From positions 186,001 through 250,000 of the forward strand of contig NZ_JBHZSG010000001.1 of the NCBI RefSeq assembly GCF_043642205.1: a DNA stretch of 64,000 bases, written 5' to 3'. The stretch is from Thalassotalea_A litorea. Lineage in GTDB: Bacteria; Pseudomonadota; Gammaproteobacteria; Enterobacterales; Alteromonadaceae. Below the pieces are notes generated by a model, which ran no database searches, had not been told where the DNA came from, and saw nothing but the letters and a program-made list of their open reading frames with translations. The translations under genes and the position numbers were made by a program. Shown here piece by piece: positions 34,854 through 42,471 of the stretch; within the stretch, counting starts at the first letter, position 1, and each line of letters begins with the position of its first letter.

Positions 34854-36002
34854 TTACATACAATAATCTTTAATTAATCGGGTAAGCAAATTTAGCGTTG
34901 GTGGAATTTGATCGAACGCAAGAAATTCATCCGGTTGATGCGCCTGATCAATTGAGCCAGGTCCAAGAACAATGGTCTGACATCCTAATTGCTGAATAAA
35001 AGGTGCCTCTGTGGCATAGTTCACCGCCCGACAACAATGCCCGGTAAGGGATTCAACTTTAGTTACCAATTCGCTGGTATTGTCTTCGGCAAATGCTGGT
35101 GAACTTGGATGTAATTCTTTTAGATGTACTCGCCCGGGGTACAGATGGGCAACCGGTTTTAACGCATCAGCTAACCAGCTTAGTAATTCTTCGTCTTTAA
35201 TACCCGGTAGCGAGCGGATATCGATATCCAGGTAACAGTCACCACAAATGCGGTTGGCATTGTCACCACCACGTATGGCTCCGAAATTTAACGTGGGTTG
35301 GGGAACGCTAAATGCTTCATTGCGATAATTTTGTTGTAGGTTCTGTTTAAGTAACATCAACACTTCTATGACGTGGTAGATGATTTCGATCGCATTGACA
35401 CCCTTGTCAGGCTGACTGGAATGCCCGGACTTTCCCTGCACGCTAATACGATGCGACATATGACCTTTATGCATAACTACCGGTTCAAGGCTTGTCGGTT
35501 CTCCAATAATGGCAACATCCGGTCGTATGAGTTGCTGATCGATAAAAAATCTCGCACCCGCCATGGTGGTTTCTTCATCGGCGGTGGCAAGGATATAAAC
35601 GGGTTTTTTTAAGGATTTGGCGCTTAAGGTTTTACATACCTGCAGAATAAAGGCAAAAAAGCCTTTCATATCGCAAGTGCCCAGACCATAAAATTTATTG
35701 TCTTTATCAATAAGTTTAAAGGGATCGCTACCCCAGCGTGCTTCATCAAATGGCACGGTGTCACTATGACCACTCAGTAACAACCCGCCTTCACCTTCGC
35801 CTAATTGTGCCAGCAAGTTATATTTACCTGGGCTACCGGGGACTTCATGAATGGAAATCTTAAAACCCAAATCGGCAAACCAGGAAGCAAGTAAATCAAT
35901 AACCGGACGATTGGATTGGTCCCATTCAGAATCGCAGGAACTGATAGAAGGCACACCGATTAAGTCAGTTAATGCCCGAGTAAAATCTGGTAAATTCGTC
36001 AT
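34854..36002 (-). CDS. argE: Acetylornithine deacetylase
   Basis: ArgE hydrolyses N-acetylornithine to ornithine (linear arginine pathway). It is an M20 metallopeptidase: SGHSDTVP supplies the first His, GTCDMKGF the bridging Asp, ADEETT the Glu pair, IGEPT the next acidic ligand. 382 aa. It is divergent from argCBFGH with ARG boxes between. Confidence 0.96.
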   Translation of the reverse strand: MTNLPDFTRALTDLIGVPSISSCDSEWDQSNRPVIDLLASWFADLGFKISIHEVPGSPGKYNLLAQLGEGEGGLLLSGHSDTVPFDEARWGSDPFKLIDKDNKFYGLGTCDMKGFFAFILQVCKTLSAKSLKKPVYILATADEETTMAGARFFIDQQLIRPDVAIIGEPTSLEPVVMHKGHMSHRISVQGKSGHSSQPDKGVNAIEIIYHVIEVLMLLKQNLQQNYRNEAFSVPQPTLNFGAIRGGDNANRICGDCYLDIDIRSLPGIKDEELLSWLADALKPVAHLYPGRVHLKELHPSSPAFAEDNTSELVTKVESLTGHCCRAVNYATEAPFIQQLGCQTIVLGPGSIDQAHQPDEFLAFDQIPPTLNLLTRLIKDYCM

Positions 36003-36161
36003 TTAAACTATTTATGCTCTTTTATTGCATAAATTCCCATTTATTGTTATCTTTCGCCTTTCAGTGTAAACAACCGGAAAAGCGCTGGCCAGCATTATTT
36101 GATTCGTCTATATTCAAAATTATTGTTAACTATTGCGGTAGGTTGTAAAGGTTTGTCTAAA
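36003..36161. other. argE side of the argE-argC intergenic region
   Basis: AT-rich DNA upstream of argE; it should hold the argE promoter on the minus strand. No gene or other repeat was recognised in it. Confidence 0.4.
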
Positions 36162-36244
36162 TAATGAACAGGACGGCGCGCCAGGCGAACCTGAAGTGAA
36201 TAAATATTCAATAAATGACTAGTTATTCACGAACCTGTTCATTA
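36162..36244. repeat. 11-bp inverted repeat enclosing the ARG boxes
   Basis: TAATGAACAGG (36162-36172) and CCTGTTCATTA (36234-36244) are exact reverse complements. Between them lie the 8-bp palindrome GGCGCGCC (36175-36182) and both ARG-box-like sites. A long loop makes a simple hairpin less likely than paired protein-binding half-sites. Confidence 0.7.
36195..36231. promoter_or_regulatory. Paired ARG boxes (ArgR operator) for argE and argCBFGH
   Basis: TGAATAAATATTCA (36197-36210) is a perfect palindrome and fits the ArgR consensus TGAATWWWWATTCA. TGACTAGTTATTCA (36216-36229) is a weaker second box. Their starts are 19 bp apart, slightly closer than the usual 20-21 bp. The position between the divergent arg transcripts supports arginine-ArgR control of both. 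Confidence 0.85.
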
Positions 36245-36373
36245 AATAAATATGTGTCAATAAAATCAATTACTCAACTCGTTGTTTAATAACAACATAA
36301 TATTGAGATTTTGGGTTGAAAACGGCACTAAGAATCATTTAACAAATAAAGTTTAGTCGAAATAGAGGTTTAA

Positions 36374-37417
36374 GTGAAAATAGCAGTGGTTGGGGCCAGT
36401 GGATACGTTGGCGCAGAATTGGTCGCAATATTAGCAAAGCATCCTTTGATAGAAGAGATGCATTTGTTGGTATCGGAAAATAGCGAAGCAAAGAATGTTG
36501 CGTTCTCTCAACTGTATCCGCGCTTACAATCAACCTCAACGTTTTCAGAGCAGGCACTGCAGGCATTTAATAGTGATTGGCTCGCTCAATATGGCGGGCA
36601 GTTAGACGCCGTATTTATGGCAACTCCCCATGAGTATTCACAGCAATGGGCTAGTGCCTTTTTAGAACAAAATATAAAAGTATTTGATTTATCCGGTGCC
36701 TTTCGTTTAAACCAGCCAGCAGATTATCCCGCATATTACGGCTTTGAACATCATTATCCGGATCTCCTGAAAAGTGCGGTTTATGGTCTGGCTGAATTTA
36801 ATTTTGATCAAATTGCCAAAGCGGATCTGGTTGCCGTTCCTGGTTGCTACCCAACAGCAAGCTTGCTGGCAACAAAGCCTGTCACCAATGCTAACCTGCA
36901 ACACCCCGATAGCCATATCATTGTCAATGGGGTTAGTGGTGTTAGTGGTGCTGGGCGTAAAGCGTCAATGGCATCTTCATTTAATGAAGTAAGCCTGACA
37001 GCCTATAATATCTTGCAACACCGACATCAACCTGAAATCTCTCAAGAATGCGGCCATTCGGTGATTTTTAATCCTCATTTGGCGCCATTTAAGCGTGGTC
37101 TGATGGCGACAGTGACTATTCATTGTCGATCTCAGGTAACCAGTGCCGATGTAGAAAAGGCATTTAACGAAGCCTATCAAACTCCGCAAAATGCCATGGT
37201 TCGCGTCACTCATGGCTGGCCAAAAATTGATGATGTCAGCCATACCCCATTTGCAAACCTGCATTGGCAATATGACGAAAGCAAACATATTTTAGTGGTT
37301 AGCTGTGTTATTGATAACCTATTGAAAGGTGCCGCGTCTCAGGCGGTACAATGCTTTAATCTGGTGATGCAACAACCCATTGGTTGTGCCTTGACTGCCA
37401 ACGGAGACCATTCGTGA
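36374..37417 (+). CDS. argC: N-acetyl-gamma-glutamyl-phosphate reductase
   Basis: ArgC makes N-acetylglutamate semialdehyde with NADPH. The Rossmann start VVGASGYVGAEL and the catalytic Cys in VAVPGCYPTASLLA (about residue 158) are clear. The start is GTG at 36374, with AGAGG upstream. 347 aa, a little longer than E. coli ArgC. The stop overlaps the argB GTG start (GTGA). Confidence 0.96.
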   Translation: MKIAVVGASGYVGAELVAILAKHPLIEEMHLLVSENSEAKNVAFSQLYPRLQSTSTFSEQALQAFNSDWLAQYGGQLDAVFMATPHEYSQQWASAFLEQNIKVFDLSGAFRLNQPADYPAYYGFEHHYPDLLKSAVYGLAEFNFDQIAKADLVAVPGCYPTASLLATKPVTNANLQHPDSHIIVNGVSGVSGAGRKASMASSFNEVSLTAYNILQHRHQPEISQECGHSVIFNPHLAPFKRGLMATVTIHCRSQVTSADVEKAFNEAYQTPQNAMVRVTHGWPKIDDVSHTPFANLHWQYDESKHILVVSCVIDNLLKGAASQAVQCFNLVMQQPIGCALTANGDHS

Positions 37418-38187
37418 ACCCGTTAGTGATAAAAATTGGCGGCGCGATCATGGAAAATCTCCAGGCGCTGGATAAACTATTTTCGGTATTGGTAAAGCTT
37501 CAGCAAACGCGGGGTGTGATCATTGTCCATGGTGGTGGCTGTGTTGTGGATGAGCATCTGTTAAAGGCTGGATTTCGTAGCGAAAAGATAAATGGCTTAC
37601 GGGTGAGTGATAAACGACACATGCCAATCATCACTGGTGCATTGGCTGGTACCGTGAATAAGCAGCTCGTAGCGCAGGCCAATAGCAAACAAATTCATTC
37701 GGTTGGTTTGGCATTGCACGATGGTGCTATGGTGAATTGCAAACCCGCAGCCCAAGAATTGGGCCAGGTGGGTGTTCCAGAGGCGGCAAATCCAGAGCTG
37801 GCGCAGGCATTATTAACGGCTAAGATGTTGCCAATTATCTGCTCTATCGGTCAGTTGGCAAATGGCGAACTGGTCAATGTTAACGCTGATGATGCTGCCG
37901 TTGCGATTAGTGAACTGGTCAATGGTGAACTGCTCTTATTGACCGACGTTGCCGGTGTCAAAGGCGCGGATGGTGATTACCTGCCTTCACTAAATCAGCA
38001 ACAGGCCAGTCAATTAATAAAAGATGGGGTCATAGCAGGAGGCATGATCGCTAAAGTGAATGCGGCGTTTGACGCAGCGACCCGTTTACGACGAAGTATC
38101 GCGGTTACCAGTTGGAAAGCTCCGGAGCAATTATTAACGCTTCACCAAGGAGAATTACTCGGTACCCGCATTTATCCCAACGAATAA
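37414..38187 (+). CDS. argB: Acetylglutamate kinase
   Basis: ArgB phosphorylates N-acetylglutamate. The start is GTG at 37414 inside the argC stop (GTGA), giving MNPLVIKIGGAIMEN. KIGGA, VHGGGCVVDE, NVNADDAA and GGMIAKVNAA are the expected kinase motifs. 258 aa matches E. coli. The absence of the N-terminal extension suggests the arginine-insensitive form. Confidence 0.96.
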   Translation: MNPLVIKIGGAIMENLQALDKLFSVLVKLQQTRGVIIVHGGGCVVDEHLLKAGFRSEKINGLRVSDKRHMPIITGALAGTVNKQLVAQANSKQIHSVGLALHDGAMVNCKPAAQELGQVGVPEAANPELAQALLTAKMLPIICSIGQLANGELVNVNADDAAVAISELVNGELLLLTDVAGVKGADGDYLPSLNQQQASQLIKDGVIAGGMIAKVNAAFDAATRLRRSIAVTSWKAPEQLLTLHQGELLGTRIYPNE

Positions 38188-38218
38188 TAACTTTTTAAAT
38201 TTACAGGATACTTTGTCA

Positions 38219-39127
38219 ATGAAATACTTTATCAAAGATACTCAGGCGAGCAAAACCGAGCTGGAACAGCTGATTAAACTTGCCATCGATATTAAACAAA
38301 ATACCCCTAAATATAGCCAGGCCTTAAAAGGTAAATCGGTGGTAACGTTATTTGAAAAACCGTCGTTACGTACTCATGTCAGCTTTGACATCGGTATTGC
38401 GAAGCTTGGTGGCCACAGTCTGTATATTGGTCAGCAAAATGGTCAGTTGGGAAAACGTGAACGAGTTAAAGATGTCGCCAAAAATCTGGCGTGCTGGGCT
38501 GATGCCATCGTTGCGCGGGTTTTTGATCACCAGGTTTTGCAGGAAATGGCGCAACATGCGTCAATACCCGTGGTCAATGCATTGTGTGATAAATACCATC
38601 CTTGCCAGGCGTTAGCAGATTTTCAAAGCTTGACCGAAACCTTTGGCACGGTGGAAAATCTTAACCTTGCTTATGTTGGTGATGGAAATAATGTGTCTAA
38701 CTCGCTGATGCTGATGGGGAGTATTTTAGGGGCAAATGTCACCGTGATTACCCCTCAAGGCCATGGACCTGGTTCTGAGTTTATAGAGCAAGCAGATAAA
38801 CTTGCCACCGCCAGTGGCGCCAAATTTAAGGTCAGTGATAATATCGATGATATTGGTGAGCAACAAGCGATATATACCGATACGTGGATCTCAATGGGAG
38901 ATAACACTAAGGTCGAAGACATTTTAAATAAATTTATGCCGTTTCAGGTAAATGACGCTTTAATGACAAAAACTGGCGCCAGCGCTGTAATGCATTGTCA
39001 GCCGGCACATCTGGAGCAGGAAATCACAACCGCATTGTTCGATTCCGAGAAATCTTTGGCATTCGTTCAGGCAGAAAACCGCATGTGGGCGCAAAACGCC
39101 GTGCTGGTCACCCTATTACAAGATTAA
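38219..39127 (+). CDS. argF: Ornithine carbamoyltransferase
   Basis: ArgF transfers carbamoyl phosphate to ornithine giving citrulline. The carbamoyl-phosphate loop is KPSLRTHVSF, followed by HPCQALADF and DTWISMGD (ornithine loop). The catalytic-Cys motif, usually HCLPA, reads HCQPA here. The start is ATG at 38219; TTG two codons upstream is rejected. 302 aa. Since argE is present, the substrate should be ornithine rather than acetylornithine. Confidence 0.93.
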   Translation: MKYFIKDTQASKTELEQLIKLAIDIKQNTPKYSQALKGKSVVTLFEKPSLRTHVSFDIGIAKLGGHSLYIGQQNGQLGKRERVKDVAKNLACWADAIVARVFDHQVLQEMAQHASIPVVNALCDKYHPCQALADFQSLTETFGTVENLNLAYVGDGNNVSNSLMLMGSILGANVTVITPQGHGPGSEFIEQADKLATASGAKFKVSDNIDDIGEQQAIYTDTWISMGDNTKVEDILNKFMPFQVNDALMTKTGASAVMHCQPAHLEQEITTALFDSEKSLAFVQAENRMWAQNAVLVTLLQD

Positions 39128-39141
39128 TGAGAAGTAAGATT

Positions 39142-40356
39142 ATGAGTCAAAATATTAAAAAAGTTGTTTTAGCGTATTCCGGTGGTTTGGATACATCAGC
39201 GATTATTCCTTGGTTAAAGGAAAATTATGACGGTTGTGAAGTCGTCGCGTTTTGTGCCGATGTAGGTCAGGGTGACGAAGAACTTATTGGTATTCAGGAA
39301 AAGGCCATTGCGTCAGGTGCCAGTGAATGTCACGTTGTTGACCTTAAAGAAGAATTTGTTAAAGACTATATTTTCCCGATTTTAAAAACCGGCGCCGTCT
39401 ACGAAGGTCAGTACCTGCTAGGTACCTCGATGGCCCGCCCGGTCATCGCCAAAGCTCATGTTGAAGTGGCACTGAAAGTCGGCGCGGATGCGGTATGTCA
39501 TGGTTGTACCGGTAAAGGCAATGATCAGGTTCGGTTCGAATCCTGTTTTGCAGCCCTTGCACCGCAACTAAAAGTGATTGCTCCATGGCGTGAGTGGGAC
39601 ATGGTTTCGCGTGAAGATCTATTGGCCTATCTGGATGAGCGCAATATCCCATGCGCAGCATCGCTGACAAAAATTTATTCACGTGATGCAAATGCATGGC
39701 ATATTTCTCACGAAGGTGGTGAGCTAGAAGATCCCTGGTGCGAACCTTCGAAAGAAGTTTGGACCATGACGGTTGATCCTATGGATGCGCCGAATGAGCC
39801 AGGATCTGTCACTCTGAGCTTTGATAAAGGTGAGCTGGTAAGCGTTGATGGCCAGGCTCTGTCTCCGTATGAAGCATTAGTGTACTTAAACGATAAAGCC
39901 GCTGCCCATGGTGTTGGACGCATTGATATCGTCGAAAACCGTTTGGTTGGGATGAAATCCCGAGGCTGTTATGAAACCCCGGGTGGCACGGTATTAATGG
40001 CCGCATACAAAGGGTTGGAATCTTTGATTCTTGATAAAGAGTCTTTGAAATTTCGCGAGTCGGTAGGTCTGGAATTTTCCCATGTCATCTATGACGGGCG
40101 TTGGTTTACGCCATTGGCAAGCGCACAGCTTGCGGCGTGTGAATCTTTCGCTGCGCAAATCAGTGGTGATGTCGTCGTAAAACTGTATAAAGGTCAGGCA
40201 ATTGTTACCCAGCGTCGCTCTGAAAATAGCCTGTACTCAGAAGAGTTCGCCACCTTTGGTGAAGATGACGTCTATGATCAAAAGCATGCGGAAGGCTTTA
40301 TTCGTTTATTCAGCCTGTCTAGCCGCATTGCTGCCTTAAAGGCTCAGGAGAAATAA
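39142..40356 (+). CDS. argG: Argininosuccinate synthase
   Basis: ArgG joins citrulline and aspartate with ATP. The PP-loop AYSGGLDTSAIIPWL near residue 10 and GCTGKGNDQVRFE are diagnostic. The start MSQNIKKVVLAYSGG at 39142 is chosen; in-frame codons further left overlap argF and lack homology. 404 aa, the type I (non-E. coli) length. Confidence 0.97.
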   Translation: MSQNIKKVVLAYSGGLDTSAIIPWLKENYDGCEVVAFCADVGQGDEELIGIQEKAIASGASECHVVDLKEEFVKDYIFPILKTGAVYEGQYLLGTSMARPVIAKAHVEVALKVGADAVCHGCTGKGNDQVRFESCFAALAPQLKVIAPWREWDMVSREDLLAYLDERNIPCAASLTKIYSRDANAWHISHEGGELEDPWCEPSKEVWTMTVDPMDAPNEPGSVTLSFDKGELVSVDGQALSPYEALVYLNDKAAAHGVGRIDIVENRLVGMKSRGCYETPGGTVLMAAYKGLESLILDKESLKFRESVGLEFSHVIYDGRWFTPLASAQLAACESFAAQISGDVVVKLYKGQAIVTQRRSENSLYSEEFATFGEDDVYDQKHAEGFIRLFSLSSRIAALKAQEK

Positions 40357-40357
40357 C

Positions 40358-42247
40358 ATGGCATTATGGGGTGGCCGGTTTCAATCCGGTAGTAGTGATA
40401 TTTTTAAAGCGTTTAATGATAGCCTGCCGTTTGATCACGTTCTGGTAAAACAGGATATTCAAGGTTCAATCGGTTGGTCGAAAGCGATTCAAAAAGCCGG
40501 CGTGTTAACGGTAGAAGAGCAACAACAAATGGAGCAGGGTTTATTAGACCTTGCTGCCCGAGTTGACGCCGGTGAAGTCGATTTTAGCGAGTCCAGTGCC
40601 GAAGATATTCATTCTTGGGTAGAGTCTGAACTTACCCTGATGCTCGGAGATATTGCCCGCAAGTTACATACGGGCAGAAGCCGTAACGATCAGGTTTCAA
40701 CAGATCTACGTTTATGGTCACGGGAAACGGTCGATGTACTTCTGAAAACCTTGACCATGTGTGTACAAGAGTTGCTTAACCTTGCCGACAACAACAAGCA
40801 CCACATCCTCCCGGGTTATACCCATTTACAACGGGCACAACCTGTACGATTTGCGCATTGGTGTATGGCTTATGTTGAAATGCTGAAGCGTGACATTTCC
40901 CGCCTTGAAGATGCCCGTGTTCGTTTGAATCAGTCGCCACTAGGATGCGCCGCACTTGCCGGGACTACGTACGATATTGACCGCTACGAACTGGCGGAAT
41001 CTTTAGGCTTTGATGGTCCTTGCATGAATTCCCTGGATGCCGTTTCAGATCGTGACTATGTCCTCGATTTGTTGTTTGCTGCAAGTACAGGGATGATGCA
41101 TTTGTCACGGTTTGCTGAAGATTTAATCTTTTTCAATTCTGGTGAAGCAAACTTTATCTCATTAGGGGATCAGGTCACTTCAGGCAGCTCGTTAATGCCA
41201 CAGAAGAAAAACCCGGATGCGCTCGAATTGATGCGTGGTAAAACCGGCCGGGTGTTTGGCTCTTTGCAAGCTTTGTTAGTTACGCTAAAAGGCCTGCCTT
41301 TGGCTTACAACAAGGATATGCAGGAAGACAAACAGGGCCTATTTGATGCCCTTGAGCAATGGTCAAACTGTTTGTTCATGATGAAAGAAGTGGTGAATTC
41401 CATTGAACTGAATTCTGCGGCGTGTCAAAAAGCTGCACGCGAAGGTTATGCCAATGCCACTGAACTAGCAGATTACCTGGTTTCTAAAGGCGTACCATTT
41501 AGAACTGCCCATGAAATCACAGGCGCTGTCGTGCTTTATGCCATCAATCAGCGTCTGCCGCTGGAAAATTTACGACTGGATGAATTTCAACAGTTTTCAA
41601 ATTTGATTGAAGATGATGTGTATCCGATTCTTGAACTGGAATATCTGGTGGATAAACGCAGTATCCTTGGTGGTACCGGGATCGAACCGGTTGAAAAAGT
41701 GATTGAACAAAATCGCCACCAGTTTGGCAGTGCTAAATTTGTGGTCCGGGATGCCAAACTTACCGACATTCGAGCCATTGTTAAATTGGTGAATTACTGG
41801 TCTTCACGGGAAGAAAATTTACCCCGTGGCGAAGAGGACTTAATACGCAGTATTCGCGATTTTGCGGTTGTTGAAGTGAACGGACAAGTATGTGCCTGTG
41901 CGGCTCTGTATGTTTACTCGACAGGCCTTGCAGAAATTCGCTCTCTTGGTGTATCAGTGAATCATCAGGGTAAAGGGTATGGTCAAAAGCTTTGTCGTTA
42001 TTTATTGGATCGTGCCAAAGAAATGTCGCTGTTGAAAGTCTTTGTATTGACTCGTAAGCCAAAATTCTTTGAAAATCTTGGCTTTAATCCTGGTGATAAA
42101 GACGCGTTGCCGGAAAAAGTAATGAAAGACTGCGATCTTTGTCCGAAGCAGAATAACTGCGATGAAGAAGCATTGCTGTATCATTTAAGTGATCATCATT
42201 CGATGCCGCAAATGCTCAATGCGATTGAAATTAATGAAGTCGTTTAG
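40358..42247 (+). CDS. argH: Argininosuccinate lyase fused to N-acetylglutamate synthase, ArgH(A)
   Basis: The N-terminal part (about residues 1-460) is argininosuccinate lyase, with the signature GSSLMPQKKNPDALEL near residue 276. The C-terminal part (about 470-629) is a GNAT acetyltransferase with the acetyl-CoA loop VNHQGKGYGQKL and a Cys-rich CDLCPKQNNC end. It therefore supplies both the last and the first step of the pathway, replacing a separate argA. The fusion is known in Vibrio, Moritella and Alteromonadales. MITE-like copy C begins at its stop codon. Confidence 0.96.
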   Translation: MALWGGRFQSGSSDIFKAFNDSLPFDHVLVKQDIQGSIGWSKAIQKAGVLTVEEQQQMEQGLLDLAARVDAGEVDFSESSAEDIHSWVESELTLMLGDIARKLHTGRSRNDQVSTDLRLWSRETVDVLLKTLTMCVQELLNLADNNKHHILPGYTHLQRAQPVRFAHWCMAYVEMLKRDISRLEDARVRLNQSPLGCAALAGTTYDIDRYELAESLGFDGPCMNSLDAVSDRDYVLDLLFAASTGMMHLSRFAEDLIFFNSGEANFISLGDQVTSGSSLMPQKKNPDALELMRGKTGRVFGSLQALLVTLKGLPLAYNKDMQEDKQGLFDALEQWSNCLFMMKEVVNSIELNSAACQKAAREGYANATELADYLVSKGVPFRTAHEITGAVVLYAINQRLPLENLRLDEFQQFSNLIEDDVYPILELEYLVDKRSILGGTGIEPVEKVIEQNRHQFGSAKFVVRDAKLTDIRAIVKLVNYWSSREENLPRGEEDLIRSIRDFAVVEVNGQVCACAALYVYSTGLAEIRSLGVSVNHQGKGYGQKLCRYLLDRAKEMSLLKVFVLTRKPKFFENLGFNPGDKDALPEKVMKDCDLCPKQNNCDEEALLYHLSDHHSMPQMLNAIEINEVV

Positions 42248-42345
42248 GACCAATCCCATTAAGTTTGTGCACAACTCAGAGTTAGGGCAGAGATTCAGCT
42301 ACAACATAGATTTCATTGATATAGTCAATCTATATTAATGGTATA
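42247..42345 (-). mobile_element. MITE-like repeat, copy C (short, inverted, after argH)
   Basis: In reverse orientation this 99-bp copy matches the right part of copies A and B (CTGCCCTAACTCTGAG...GTGCACAAACTTAAT). It lacks the ACTCACCCGTAGGG module, and its other end is shortened (TTAATGGTAT). Its outer end GACCAATCCCATTAAG begins at the argH stop codon. Confidence 0.8.
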
Positions 42346-42421
42346 ACCTTCTAAGTTTTTCAGAGCGTTAGTTTCGCAATGATTAACGACAAGTAATTAG
42401 TCATAAATGCTCGCGCTATAA

Positions 42422-42446
42422 AAAAAGCCCCAAATCGGGGCTTTTT
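42422..42446. terminator. Bidirectional terminator between argH and mrcA
   Basis: AAAAAGCCCC-AAATC-GGGGCTTTTT is a perfect 10-bp stem with A- and T-flanks, and serves both convergent genes. Confidence 0.92.
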
Positions 42447-42471
42447 CTTTTTCTGCAATTTCACATCAGGT

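Noticed and set aside
38995..39141. Upstream in-frame extension of argG into argF
   Set aside because: It overlaps the conserved end of argF and the translation has no ArgG similarity; ATG 39142 gives the family start.
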